64,000 nucleotides of DNA from Wurfbainia villosa (GCA_025175895.1 CM045993.1:58780621-58844620), one strand, 5' to 3'; shown: positions 22,511 through 34,695, numbered from the stretch's first letter. Program-made: numbers and translations. Notes: a model not told the origin generated them from the letters alone.

Positions 22511-22524
22511 AAAAAGGGGGAGAT
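22511..22524 (+). other. Polypurine tract of element D
   Basis: AAAAAGGGGGAGAT directly before the 3' LTR. Confidence 0.9.
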
Positions 22525-23773
22525 TGTTAGGGCAATCTCTTGCCATGATAAGGTTTTGATGTGTGTGGCAAAGGGTTTAAGTTAGTTCGTTATGTTGATT
22601 TGATATGTGCGTTGAAGTCATGCAGGACTTAGTAATTCGCACATGGAGCCGTGGCGAGTTTCACATCTCATGACTCGGGCCTTGAGTCAGTGAAGGATAG
22701 CTTTGCGGAAGCTGTGCGCTTGGAGCATCCGAGGGACCGCTGGACGAGGAGCTTGGAGTGAAGCCGGAGGAAGTAGACTTCGAGGCAAGAGACGCGAAGG
22801 AGCATTACAGAGCCGTGCGCCTGATGCTGCCGAGGGACATGGCCGCGAATGAAGAGAACTTCGAAGGCGAGGGACTCCGAGAGATGAGAGCGAACGAATG
22901 TAACCCGGGAAGGGTAGCTCTTAGGTGAAACTTGGCCATTTGGCCAAGTGTCAGATGAGTTTTCCCGACACCAGTCGACTGCCATGTCATGGAAGTCGAC
23001 TGCTCTGAGTCGATGGGTCGATCGACTGGTATAAGACCATGTTTGGTGTTTGGCAGTCGACTGCCATGGACTAGCAAATGATCGTTCATCCGACATCGAT
23101 CGACGCCAAGCGGCGATCGGCAATGATCGATGGCACTGTGCACGGGCACAGAATGGAGTCGACTTCGTTGAGGACTCGACTGATCGAGCATCAGTTGACT
23201 GATGGCAATATTAGTCGATTGATGCCAGTACCGTTGGATGAAATCCAACGTGGAAAGCGACCGTTATTGGGCAACGGCTACAGGACCAGTCGACTGATTG
23301 AGGGCATCAATCGACTGCTTCTGTGTCTACGGGAAGAAATCCTCTTCCTCTATAAAAAGGAAGGGGATGGGGCTTTGGGAGGCTAATGCTTGAGTTCTAA
23401 ACTTCTCCCAAAGTGTCATACACGATTCCCTACTCTTCTTACTTGCTTTTACTTCAATCTTATTGTAAGAAGAGTGATCTTGATTGTAAATGTTACCTCC
23501 ACCTAGCTTGGTGCAAAGGAGAGACCAATAGTGATTGGCTTTGAAGGAGTGATTCACCTCGGACGAATCGGGATCGTGGATTAGCGGCATAGCCGTGAAC
23601 CACGTTACAACATTGTGTTAGCATTGTCTATTTCTTTTGCTTTGTCTTTATTTGTTTAATTTGCTTGTATTGTTGTTTCCGCTTGCGCTAATCTAATCGT
23701 AGACGAGCAAATACCGTCATCCATCGAAAGAGGGCTATTCACCTCCCTCTAGCCGGCCAATCGGTCTCCAACA
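22525..23773 (+). repeat. 3' LTR of element D
   Basis: Same boundaries as the 5' LTR; TATAAAAAGG at 23351-23360. GTCGACTG words at 22975-23320, including an intact GGCAGTCGACTGCC near 23052 that is replaced in the 5' LTR. Confidence 0.93.
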
Positions 23774-23778
23774 CTAAA

Positions 23779-25410
23779 GGCTTGCTCCCCCTTGACCATT
23801 ACATCAACAATATCTTTGGAGAGTCTCTAAGCCTATAGGAACACTAAACCATAAAAAATTAAGGTCCAAAGTTCAACATTGAACTTTCACATATTTTAAA
23901 ATCGATACACACCCTAACAACTCTCCTAATCCATATCCAATGGATTTTCACCCTTTCTAATGCTTTCCAAAGTATATCCTAGGGTTAAGAGCAGTTAGGG
24001 AAACCTAACATAGCTGAAACATGGGCTAAACATCCTTGTTCTAAGTTCAACATAGAACTTTCACTCACCCAAAATTTGATACTTTGACCTAATACAGCTC
24101 CTAATCCATATCCAATGGATTTTCACCCTTTATAATGCTTCCTAAAGCATATCCTAGGGTCAGGAGTGATTAGGAACCTTTTCCATAGCTGAACAAGGGC
24201 TAAACAAACCTTGTTAACCCGAAATCAGACCTGGCAGTCGACTCTTGACAGTAATCAGTCGACTGCTACTCACATCAGTCGACTGATATCTACAAAATGC
24301 AGAAATCAGTTTTCAGAAAACCAATTTTCAAAATTCATAAGTAATTATACATAATACGAAAAATCATGAAAATTTATATTTATAATACTTATAACACACA
24401 TTATGGGTGAAAAGTGTTTGAAAAATATTTTACCCATAAAATAGTGAAATTGATACAAAGTTCAAAAATGAGAAAAGCTTCAATGTTTTGAGCCCTCTTT
24501 GTATCAACATCATCAATGGTGACTTCTATCAAAGAATAGATTACACCAAGGTTTTCAAAATGATTTTCAAATTGTTTTAAAACCTTATATTGGATCATGT
24601 TCTTTGATCTTAATGTACATGGCTTGAACATAAGCTTTCCCAATGATCCATCCATGGTATAAGTTTAGTTTAAGTTCATCTAGATTCAAAAACTATGCAC
24701 CTTGAGATTAACTCATTTCCTAGCATCTCACATGTTTCTAGGGTGTTTGAAAACACACACATGTCAATTCGATGTGAGATGTGGGTTTTGTTCATCCTAA
24801 ACTAGGGTTTCATGCATTTTCTAGGGCAATACTACTTGATTCCCTTATACATGGGACTTCAAGTCATGTCATAGTCCTTAAATCAATTTTAATTACTTTA
24901 AATTCATGAATGATCATGGCATAAATGCTGACATAAATAAGCATGACCAATGATCATGATGTCATGACATATGATATAACCTAAGCATTCATGACATTAA
25001 AACTAAACCCTAAGTATAATCATGACATTTATATGATTTAAATGAATATGATGTCATGACATGGTATATGACAATCAAGACATGGCAAATAAAATATAAA
25101 GGTATATAATACCTAAATTTTAATATTAGTTGCCTTTTGTTATTATTAAACCTATTTTTCCATATTACTACTGATCCCCCAAGTGTGCCAAAAATCCAAA
25201 ATGACACACTATGACTTTAAGACCTAAATTGTGCCAATTTGATCAATTTATCAAACTTCTTAAATAATATTGACACTTCCTAAAATCTTTTAGAATTATG
25301 ATCAAACTTATTTCCAAGATACCCATAACCTTAGAAATGACCTAAAGTGCCACCTTTACCACGGTTAAGTTAACTACCCATCCATTTAAAGTTGACACAC
25401 CCTAACCCAT
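23779..25410 (-). other. Element C 3' non-coding region, part 2
   Basis: Continuation of C beyond the D insertion, parallel to element B 13073-14540 in inverse order. GTCGACT words lie at 24236-24290. No ORF with family resemblance; the 84-aa and 65-aa minus frames are AT-rich noise. Confidence 0.75.
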
Positions 25411-27128
25411 TTAGCGTGAATCGATCATGCTCCTAGGAACCCAATACCTATTGGAGCTCTTTGGGTTTACTAGGTATTCCTTAGGGATAACCTCCCTAGA
25501 TACCCTCCTAATGACCCTTCTAGGCTTGGTAGCCTTGGTCATTTGGGTCTTGCCTAGGTTAGCTCTAGGGGTAACTCCCCTTGTAACCTTCTTAGTGGCT
25601 TCCCTAGATTTCCTTGAAACCCTAGCCACTAGGCATCTACCTTGGTCAACCTTAGGGATGGCTTCCCTCTTGACCTTGGTTTTCCTAGGCCTAGGTTGTG
25701 TTCCATAATCGAATGGAACATTATGATAGGTCTTTTTGGGCTTAAGCTTGCCCTTGAATGGTTCTTGCTTCATAGGCCTTTGGCTTTGACTTTTTGACCC
25801 TAGATTTTGACTATTTGACTCTTGTATTTGATTTTTCATTTTTCAAAGGGTCTTCTCCAATTTCTCAAGCCTTGACCTTGGGCTTGGTTCTCTAACTCTA
25901 ATTTCTCTAATTTGGTGGGCCTATAGTTTCTTTGATCATTTTTTCCCTTCCTAGGCATATGTCTAGATTTCTTTGGAGTAAAGCCTAAATGGTCTTCAAT
26001 TTTTCTAATACTTGCCTTAGGTAGAATATTTTTAGGGACATTAATCCCAAATTTCTTCTTCTTCCTAAAGTGTACATGCTTAGCTCCTAAACAATAAAAT
26101 TTATTATTTCTAGCATGCTTTTGTTCATGAGTAATAGCAAGATTATTAACATAACTTCTAGAATGCTTTTTAACATAAGTTGAAGGTGCATTATTGATGT
26201 ATACCATAGGGTTCGCTTTAGAAGCTCCCCCTACATATGATGCTCCTTCTTGTCCCTTGGTTTGTTTTCCCCTAGGTCATTGGCTTCTATAGTGCCCCGA
26301 TTGTTGGCATTTGAAGCACACCACATGCTTCTTGCTCTTAATGGTTGAGGCACCGGGTTCCTTGGTCTTTGGCACCGGTGGAGCCTGCTTAATCTTCTTA
26401 GGGCACTTGCTCTTATAGTGCCAAAATTCTCTACACTCAAAAAAGATAATATAATTTTTGTTTTGAATTAATGTGCTTGAGTTACCTAGGTCAATGGTGG
26501 TGGAAAGGGCCACTTGAGCTTGTTCATCACTTATCCCGGAAGTAGATGGCTCTCCATGCTCTTTCCCTTGTTCCGGAGTAGATGGTCTCTCCCCCCCCTC
26601 AAACCTTGAAGTGGAGGCTTCTTCCATCTCTTCTTCCTCTTTCGATCCGGATGTTGATTCCCTATCAACCTCTGAATCCTCAAGCTCTTGGGATGAAGAT
26701 GTGATTTCTTCTTCTTGAGCTTGAGAGGATGAGCACTCTTCTTCTTCCTCTTCTTCTTCTTCTTCTTGGATCGGAGATGGACTTTCATGATACTTTTCCA
26801 ATTCGCTCTAAAGCTCCTTGTCATCCTTGTATTCACCTAAGCTACACAAGATATCGTTAGGAATCAAATCAACCAAGAATTTAATTACCTTTGTATTTTT
26901 CTCAAACTCTTGGATTTGTTCCTCGGTCCACTTCTTCATTTTGAGGAAACCTCCCTTTGGCTCTCTTGGATAATTAAATCCTTCCATCAAGAAAGATCAT
27001 TCTTCAAAATCCGTCATCATGATGAAATCTTCAATCCTTCCCTTCCATGAATTGAAGCCCTCTCGTCCATAGATTGCATATGAGACCGAAGTGTTGATGT
27101 CCCATCCAACTTTTTCTTCAAATTCCAT
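25411..27128 (-). pseudogene. gag: Element C gag, degenerate copia-type
   Basis: Read on the minus strand from the ATG at 27128 (MEFEEKVGWDIN) to the stop at 25411. Parts in order: FNYPREPKGGFLKMKKWTEE near 26990-26930; an acidic Glu/Ser linker; first zinc knuckle CFECREFWHYKSKC near 26435, ligands intact; second knuckle CFKCQQSGHYRSQ near 26320, whose final Cys codon is a TGA stop. Then a coiled coil LEKLELENQ, basic repeats PRPRKTKVKREAIP and PRRVIRRVSREVIP, and the end KEYLVNPKSSNRYWVPRS. Frame changes near 26800, 26210 and 25838 and several stops break it. Closest to B gag. No pol follows. Confidence 0.82.
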
Positions 27129-27181
27129 CTTCTTCCACTAGCGGTGCTCTCTTGGTTGTTAACCCTTGAAGAACGACCTCA

Positions 27182-27192
27182 CTCTGATACCA
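27182..27192 (-). other. Primer binding site of element C
   Basis: Minus strand TGGTATCAGAG, two bases inside the 5' LTR end. Confidence 0.88.
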
Positions 27193-27194
27193 CT

Positions 27195-28587
27195 TGTTAG
27201 GACATGTGCGCCTGCTAGAGGGGGGGTGAATAGTGTTGTCGTCGGTTGTCGGAATTTGATCGCTTGCTTATCTACAACACTTGTTATACGCAGCGGAATA
27301 TACAATAATAAAATAAATATAACAAGAGAACAAGTACAATATGACAATATAACGTGGTTCAGAACCGTATGATTTCTACTCCACGGAATGAGCTCAAATG
27401 AGCTCTAGTGATGCACACACAACCACTAATCAATAACTCCTCCTCGGAACAATCCAGAGGTGGAGAAAACCTCTTACAATGGTTCTTACAACAATAAGAA
27501 TGAAATACAAGTAATTACAAATGAAATACAATAAAAGAATGCAAAGAAAACTTTACAATCGATCTTTTGGAAGCTTGCTTGTTTGGTTGCTTGAGTTGCA
27601 CTTGGAGATCCCGAATTGCACCAGCAAATCACCCCAAATCTTCTCAAAGAACCATAGCCAAATCCATCTCCATGAGCTACTTTTATAACCTACAATTAGG
27701 TTGGATTTTGCCTAGCAGTCGACTAATCGAGACCATCAGTCGACTGCTCCTGAAGCCGTTGTCTCACAATGGCATGAGCCACGTTGAATAAGTTCCAATG
27801 GATAGACCATTAGTCAACTGATCGAGCCATCAAACCCTAGCAATGATGAACCTTCAGGCTCAAAATCTGATCAGCCAACTCGATCTCTAGATCCCGACTA
27901 TTTAGGCCATCACCGATCGCCTAATGCCGGCAAATGATCGTTAGGCCATTTCCTACAGTCGAACATCAGTCGACTCCCATCAGTCGATTGACCATAATAT
28001 CAGTCGACTGATAACCTCATCCATGAGGTTTTAACCCTAAGTATGTTGCCCCCATACTTGCTAGACCACCCTTAGCCTAGACCTAAGCCTTCTAGCCACC
28101 TCCGTCAGCCTCACACCTATCGGATCCCTCCAAGTCATCCATGATTTGTTCTTCCATATGCTAGACTTCATGTGCTTCCATCAGCTATTGTCATGCTAAT
28201 GTGGTCTACACCGCTAAGGAAAATTGGGCTTACGCTTCCAAGACTCCCGCTTGGACTTTACGTTACCAATCATTGGACTTATGCTGCCAAGACTCTACCC
28301 TTGGACTATACGCTGCCAATATTACCCCTTGGACTTTCCAATTACCAAGACTCAAGCTTGGACTTTCCCTTGCCAAGCCCCATGCTTGGACTTTCCATGG
28401 CAAGTACCCATAACATGGACATTTCCCATGACAATGGTCAAACCATCGTCAAACATCAAACATGACCTGGGTCGATTGCACCAACAATCTCCCCAAAACA
28501 TTGTCAAACATCAATGTCAAACATCAAAATACTACTCGAGTCAAACTCGAGTCTAGTCAATCATGACCTGGGCTGATTGCCCCAACA
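27195..28587 (-). repeat. 5' LTR of element C
   Basis: Minus strand from TGTTGGGGCAATCAGCCC (28587) to ...CATGTCCTAACA (27195). TATAAAAG is on the minus strand near 27680-27690. GTCGACT words at 27715-28010, with CGATCG-type words around 27850-27950. GTCCAAG/CTTGG units at about 28220-28400. The start is duplicated, with a second copy near 28490. Confidence 0.88.
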
Positions 28588-29131
28588 AGAATTGCTTCCG
28601 GGACTTCATTTGCCAAGACTTCCTTCCGAGTCTTCACTTTCCAAGATTTCTCGTCCGGGACTTCACTTGCTAAGACTTCTCATTCGGGGCTTCACTTATC
28701 AAGACTTCTTTTTGGGTCTTCACTTGCTAAGACTTCTCATTCAGGACTTCACTTGCCATGACTTCTCGCCCGGGACTTCATTTGCCAAGACTTCTGTCTG
28801 GGTCTTTACTTGCCAAAACTTCCCATCTAAGACTTCACCTTCCAAGCATAATCACCCCGTGACCTGCTAAGATTTCGCTCTTGCTAAGAAGCCACACTTA
28901 TGGGACTTCCATTTGCAAGTATCCATACTTGGGCTTTCCCTTTCCAAGTATTCATACTTGGACTTTCCCTTGCCAACTCCAACTCGAGTCCCACTTGAGC
29001 TTGGTCAACCTTGACCTAAGGGTGATTGCACCAACAATCTCCCTCATCCCATCCTTTACCTCTAATTACATTGTCAAACATCGAAACTCAACTTAAGCCC
29101 AACTCGAGCTTGGTCAATCTTGACATGAGCG
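28588..29131 (-). repeat. Element E LTR, segment 3 of 3
   Basis: This completes the LTR begun at 8716; the first five bases are the C target duplication. It consists largely of repeated GACTTC..TTGCCAAG units (28600-28850), the inverse of the AAGTCCAAG/CTTGG arrays in other LTRs. An LTR start TGTTGGTGCAATCACCC occurs at 29034 (minus), followed by an outer duplicate of the start region up to 29131, where element F is inserted. The three segments sum to about 1.65 kb. Confidence 0.65.
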
Positions 29132-29791
29132 TGTTGGAGCTAATGCTCTAAACTATGTTTTGGTGTTTGACAAGCATTTAAGTAAAAAAAGGTTTAAGTG
29201 TCTAGGCAAGTGAGAGATCCAAGGGTGGACCTGGGTGAAAAGTCCAAGATGGTTAATTCCTTGGCGACTGAAAAAATCCAAGGGTGGACCTTGATGAAAA
29301 GTCCAAGATGGGTAATTCCTTGGCAGATGAGAAATCCAAGGGTGTACCTTGGTGAAAAGTCCAAGATGAGTAATTCCTTGATAGATGAGAAATCTAAGGG
29401 TGTACCTTGGTGAAAAGTCCAAGAAGGGAAATTCCTTGGCAGGCAGAAATTCCTTGCGGAAGCGACAAGGTGAAAAGTCCAAGAATGGCCGGAGGCTAGA
29501 GTCTTGGCAAGTAAAGGGTCTCTGGGTAGAGTCTTTACTAGGCATGTTTCAATCTTAGAGTTGACTGAAACAATGGGTCATAAGGACAACAATGAGTTGA
29601 CACATCAGCTATTGCTCTTACTGCATTCATCGATTGAAAATTTTGTCGACAACTAGGAATATTCAAGTCAGCACCTTGACCGACACTTTGTCTAAGGCAG
29701 TCGAGGCGGTGCCTCGACTGGCCTCTGGTAGAAGCTGGCAGATGCATGGCTGACTCGACTGGCGCTTTGGCTAGTGCAATCAAGGTGGCGC
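29132..29791 (+). repeat. 5' LTR of element F, left part
   Basis: Starts TGTTGGAGC. Four 58-bp tandem units lie at 29212-29445. Inverted words CAGTCGAGG..GCCTCGACTG occur near 29697-29722. The LTR is interrupted by element G and resumes at 48712 with the same type of words. Confidence 0.75.
29212..29445 (+). repeat. 58-bp tandem repeat, about 4 copies, in the F LTR
   Basis: Units begin at about 29212, 29270, 29329 and 29387. Each contains ATCCAAGGGTG, AAAAGTCCAAGA and AATTCCTTGG, so CCAAG and CTTGG halves can pair within a unit. Confidence 0.9.
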
Positions 29792-31160
29792 TGATGTGCA
29801 TGGACGAGTCCTCAAATCGCGTGACGGATATCATCGTGGACTCAAAGTGCACGCTCGCGCTCAACGCCCGCAAGTGCACGGATGTCATCAAGTAATAAAG
29901 ATTATCGATCCCACAGGGACTGGGATTCGAGTACCAATACATTAAGTGGTTGCGATTGTTTGGACGTGATCTCTAAGAGAGAGTTGGTTGGTAAGGACTA
30001 TCGATGGACACTACTCTGTGTGGTGTCACACGGAGGAGGAAAAGAGGGTGCCGGGGTCTTAAAAGGCGATCCTAGGACTTTGGTTTCACTTGTGTACCAT
30101 ATAACAATGTTGTCAATTAGCGTCGTCTAAACATCTACCTATGGTTTTGAGGAAAGGACATCATACACTCTCCCATAGAGCCGCTGTATTCACCGAGAGC
30201 TATCCTCGCCCAAAAGGATAGGATAGAGGGTATGAGGATGTCAAATCAATCCTTGCGGTGGACCGTTTTCGATTCCACCGCTCCCTTCTCCCCGCAGTTA
30301 CGGGAGGTCAGGTTTACCCCTAGGTTCCTTGATCAAACCTCCTAAATATAGATTGAGAGGGCTGCCACCACCTCGTATCGCCTAAGCACAGCGAAAAGAA
30401 AGCCAAATTCACGAAAGTATAATAGAGAACAACTACCAACTGTCAAATCAAACTTTTGGCCAAAATTTAATATGAACCAACATTGTATATGAACTCAAGC
30501 TACTCCCTAATCCTAGAATCAAAAGTACTACTCCATAAATACGAAGGAAGAATCACAAAACATGTTTAAGTTCGAATACAATAGAGATAAACACAAAAAT
30601 AGGGATATACAATGCATTGTGATCTTCTCTCCGGTGTTGTATTGCAAGTTGTGGACCTCTGGCGGCGTTCCTCCTCCCCGCTGCGAGTTACCAAAGCTTT
30701 TTAGGGCTTTGGCTTGCCATCCTAGCCGTCATACCTCCTCCCTAGGGTTTGGGCAGAGCCATCCTTATATAGACATCACCTCGGACCACTGCAAAATTCA
30801 GAAAAAACCCTAGTCGCACAAATCTGTCGGGCCACCACACAGCTATGTGTTTCCACACAGTCAGGTCGTGTTCGGCCCTGGGGTGCTGTTCTTCGCCCAT
30901 TGGACACGATCGTGTGAATCCACATGCCTTGGCCGTGTCCCACTCTGTGTCTAGTTGTGAAAGTCCTTCTTTTGCTCCGAAAATGCATCTTTATCACCAA
31001 AAAAGCTAACCTGCACACATAAGTATAATGAGCAGACCTCTGAACTAGAAAATAGGCAATGCATGCAAGAATATAGTAACTTATGCATGTAACTAACACA
31101 AAATGTAACAAGATGTGAGTGAAAACTACTCCTAAAATCCTATATGTTTTGCTCACATCA
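29792..31160 (-). repeat. 3' LTR of element G
   Basis: Minus strand from TGATGTGAGCAAAAC (31160) to ...CATGCACATCA (29792), 1369 bp. TATA-like CTATATAAGG lies on the minus strand at 30763-30772. Upstream of it, at 30820-30960, are ACACGG..CGTGTG-type inverted words. Confidence 0.85.
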
Positions 31161-32112
31161 CTTCCCCCAGACTTAAAATCTTTGCTTCTCCTCAAGCAAA
31201 CCCCAGTGCCATAAAATTTTTAAAAAGATATTGTTCCATAATTAGCATGCTAACTAAATTTATCTGGTGGTATTTGCAATCAAAGAAAAACAGATATGTT
31301 CTAAAAATTTACTAAGTTAGCTCCTCGTGCTCGTGCTAGGCGAATCATTCTTAGGGGATGCCCATTCCATGGTGAGTTAAGTCGTCACCCCATAGCTTTC
31401 CTAAGGTTTCCGGCTCTTAGGCACTTACCTGGCCAAAGCGAGGGTCATTCCCTAAATCTAGCATAAAGTCTCAAAGGCGTGCTCAGTATTGAGAGAAATT
31501 GGAAGGTGTTTCCTCAGTAACCTAACTCGGTCTCAAAGGGGCACCTAGCCATTTCCACCCACGACAACTGTTTTTTATCCCATAAAATCTCTCTCTCTTT
31601 TTTTTTTCTTTTTTTTCTTTTTCTTTTCTCTTTTTATTTTTCGGCTCACTGGGATTTTTGTTTTTTCCGAATGGGCTTACACAATCCGAGCATCTCCAGT
31701 AACTAAAATGCTAAGCCTAGAGTCACCTATGGATTCCAAAGTACTAGACTATTGAAGTGAATCATAACTAGGTATGTACTAAATTCTCCTTTTCAGAATG
31801 TTCAACATGTGTGAGTGCAAAAACAGAGCTAACCAGTGCAACTCTAGAACATTCAATAGAGCACATAGAATAAAATACCACAAGATAAATGGAGCCAAGC
31901 TACCTATGGGAACAATTCATGCAAGCAACTTTCAAAAATACTACTGAGGTAACTTTACAGACACCAAAAATTAAGTACTGAAAGGAACTAAACAACTCAT
32001 ACATGCATGAACAAATGAATATATCAGAAAAGGAACTAATGCTAGGAAAACAAAACAAAATAGATTCTGGGGTCTCCTCCCCAGACTTAAATAAAAATAT
32101 ACTTCTAATATG
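31161..32112 (-). other. Element G 3' non-coding region
   Basis: Contains the polypurine tract next to the LTR (minus strand AAGTCTGGGGGAAG, 31161-31175) and a 60-bp pyrimidine run at 31580-31640. Words such as GTTACTGAGGAAACACC and CTTTGAGAC are also present in the 3' region of element H. Confidence 0.75.
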
Positions 32113-33648
32113 GTGGACGAGGTGGAAAGTCTGGGAGCCTCGACATCTCTGGATCCTGGGAGAACCTGCTGCTAAGCCGCTGATGCCACATATACATGTG
32201 GTCGATCTGAGAACTGGTGGATGCAGCAGCTGCTCGGTGCTCCTCCTCCCTAGCCCACTATGCCTGCTGGGCGTGCATATGCTGCCACATCTCCCTGAGG
32301 TAAGCTATCTCATCCTGGCGACGAGCAGCCTCCTCCTGGAAGTATATGCTGGCCTCATTGTAGAACTCCTACGCCCACTGGAAATGCTCCCAGAATCCCT
32401 GGAACTCCGCCTGCTAGTAGGCGTTCTGCTCCTCCCATCGCTGCCTCTGAGTCTGCTGCTCAGTGTAAATATTGTCGAGGCACAATCGGAACTCCGAGAA
32501 ATCATATGTCGATGTACCTGCATCCTGCTCAAAAGTAGAAAAAGATGGTGGTGCAGGTGTAGGCTCATGTCGGAGTGGACTAGGTGGGCTCCTATGTATG
32601 TGTGGACTGGAGGGAGAGTGGTACAAATGTGGAGAGATGGGCGCTGATGTGGATGGTTCCTCATGAGGAGGAGACTCCACTATCAGGTCTAAGCACCAAT
32701 TGATGCATATAGCGATGGTGGTATGATTCGGGTTGGGGAGCCTAAGGGCTGTAAGATTTTTCCTTACATAGCATAAGAAGTCTCCTTCTCTTACAATCAT
32801 TTTCATGGCCATGCATACTCCTAGGTCGATCCTAGGGCTCCCCTCTATACTCTCCAATGCTGTGTAGTCGTACCCTATCCTATAACAAATGTGGGTAAGT
32901 AGGCCTCCCACATTGATCTCTCCACGTGCTGCTTTTCCCATCTTCACTAAGTGTCTGATGAAGTGGGACCCTACATCGATGCTACTCCTTTCTTGTAGCA
33001 TATTCCATAAGCAAAGCAGCTCGCTGGCTCTTACTACACCGTCACTCTCCCCATGACCAAATATAGTACTGGCCATGATGCGGTGCAGGTATCGAAAGAC
33101 GGGGTTTTGGAGGCGCGACGCTTTGGCCCTAGAAGGGTCATAAGCATGCTCCCCCGTCAACTTGGTCCAACATTCCCGAGAATTGAACCCAATAGGGGTT
33201 CTTCTCTCTCCCCCACTTGGTAAGCCAAAGCATGAGTTCATTGGTGAAGGGTCCACTCATGCTCAATATTAAAAAGTCTAAAAGTTATCCTACCCTTCTC
33301 GCTCTCTCTATCCGTTAAAACTTCCGCCTCTAAAGAACTCAAAAATTCCAAAACTATCCTAGGGTAGGTTAGGTGCCTTATTCCCATAATCTCATCCCAC
33401 CCCATTTTTGAAAATAGGGTTTGCATGTCACCTAATAAACCTAAAGATCCTAGAAAATCCTCATCTAAGTACATAGTAGCAGTAAGTTTACGAGTAGAGA
33501 GCATATTAAACCTATCTCTATGTTCATTATTGCAAAAAAGTAGAGGGGGTAGGGCGTTACCCTCTTCCGGAGCTTGAGGAGCGTTGGCTCTTCTTGTTCG
33601 TCGCTCCGAGGCACCGGATCGGGATGCTACGATCTTGGTCCTCCTCAT
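32113..33648 (-). pseudogene. Element G ATHILA ORF (ORF1-type), frameshifted
   Basis: The protein encoded between pol and the 3' LTR in ATHILA-group elements (Pfam 'ATHILA ORF-1'), sometimes called envelope-like; its role is not established. From 33648 the minus strand reads a basic start (MRRTKIVASRSGASERRTRR), then STRKLTATMYLDEDFLGSLG, HLTYPRIVLEFLSSLEAEVL and FRLFNIEHEW. A frameshift near 33250 leads to CFGLPSGGERRTPIGFNSRECW, FRYLHRIMASTIFG, GSHFIRHLVKMGKA and SPRIDLGVCMAMKMI. A Ser/Pro-rich stretch and a Gln/Glu-rich tail follow. After the stop at 32414 the tail is still recognisable to about 32113. Element H has the same protein with the same landmarks (FLSSL.AEIL, FPSGGERQ, VRHLVKV). 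Confidence 0.8.
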
Positions 33649-34076
33649 CCTTGCTCCTTTTGGCTTCTAAAGAGGTTGAAAATGCTTCTAGAGGAAGGGG
33701 AAAGCGAAATCACACGGCTAGGGCATGAACTTTTGAAGCACACGACGCAAATGAGATGAAAACACACGGCTCGCCCCTTTTAACCTCGCGCGACACGACC
33801 GTGTGAAAACACATGGCTAGGCCGTGTGCGCCTCTGGTCAAGTGGGCATGACCGTGGGAAAACACACGACCAGGCCGTGTGCCCCTATTTTTCTCCCCTT
33901 TCATACACCATGGCCCGAATTTGTTCATACACTTCGCCATGTAGACTAATATGGGTTTCATTTTTGCCTAGCAAAGTTCTTTTCTACTCCTAACTCTAAA
34001 TGTGATGGAAATCAAAACTAAAATCTAACACATGTATGCAATGCAATAGAAAAAAGGGAAATGTACAACTAAACTT

Positions 34077-34110
34077 GGGTTGCCTCCCAAGAAGCGCTTT
34101 GTTTAAGGTC
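34077..34110 (-). other. Conserved pol/ATHILA-ORF junction motif in G
   Basis: Minus strand GACCTTAAAC then GCGCTTCTTGGGAGGCAACC, nearly identical to H 44114-44147. It includes TTGGG..CCCAA that can form a small hairpin. In G it follows the protease remnant directly. Confidence 0.75.
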
Positions 34111-34129
34111 ATTTAGCTCGATCGCACTC

Positions 34130-34695
34130 TTCTATCAACTCGGCTCTGGTGGTTCAGTGAACCTCCATTCATCCATCTCGGGATCCACATTTGGAGGTTT
34201 AGGCTTCAATCTGCTAATCGTGAAGTCGTCAAAGTAAGAAGCTCTTTGCTCTGAAAGACTGAAAAGGATGATCTCCCCATCTACCTCCAGGGAGATCTGG
34301 TGTGCCTTCACATCTATGCACGCCCCTGCGGTTGCTAGAAAAGGCCTTCTCAGAATGATAGGATTCTAGAGATTCGGTCCTATGTCCAGTATGATGAAGT
34401 CCGTGGGTATCACAAAATCTTCAATCATCACAGGAACGTGTGGTAGCTGGCCAACGGGCTCCTTCATTGAGTCATCCCCCATACGAATACCAAGATTTGC
34501 TGGTTGGAGCCCTCTAAGTCCCATCTTCAAAAAATATGCGTAGGGCATCACACTGACTGATGACCCCAAGTTGCATAGCACTTCGTCGAAACTCTCCCCA
34601 TAAATCGAGCAGGGAATAACGAATTCACCAGGGTCCTCAAGCTGTACTGGGATTTTCTCTTCAAACTTATCTTGGTCAGGAAGGGTGGAAATCAT
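34130..34695 (-). pseudogene. Element G aspartic protease, catalytic Asp changed
   Basis: Minus strand from MISTLPDQDKFEEKIPVQLE (34695). The retropepsin-like domain contains EVLCNLGSSVSVMPY, where H has CDLGASVNLIP, so the catalytic Asp is Asn (AAC). The frame stops at 34366. The downstream part RRPFLATAGACIDVK is still readable to about 34140 and aligns with H RPFLATAGAMIDVK. After it no RT or integrase follows. Inactive as it stands. Confidence 0.75.

Larger units (their letters stand above)
18206..23773 (+). mobile_element. Element D: gag-only SIRE-like copia element
   Basis: A complete 5568-bp element with LTRs of 1234 and 1249 bp, primer site, one gag ORF with a single nonsense codon, 1.3 kb of non-coding DNA and a polypurine tract. 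The target duplication CTAAA is perfect (18201-18205 and 23774-23778). No protease, integrase or RT sequence is present. Same family as element I by LTR and gag. Outside one scrambled block its two LTRs look very alike, suggesting a young insertion. It lies in the 3' non-coding region of element C. Confidence 0.93.
16500..28587 (-). mobile_element. Element C: gag-only copia element split by D
   Basis: A minus-strand element with LTRs at both ends and perfect 5-bp target duplications, AGAAT, at 16495-16499 and 28588-28592. Removing the nested element D (18206-23773 plus one CTAAA) leaves about 6.5 kb, the size of element B, with the same parts in the same order. Like B it has gag but no pol. 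It is inserted in the LTR of E, as B is. Confidence 0.9.

Noticed and set aside
31580..31640. Pyrimidine-rich run as a possible regulatory site or polypurine tract
   Set aside because: It is inside the non-coding region of G. The true tract (minus AAGTCTGGGGGAAG) lies next to the LTR at 31161-31175.
32003..32647. 214-aa plus-strand open frame
   Set aside because: Antisense to the ATHILA ORF tail of element G, whose sense frame matches element H.
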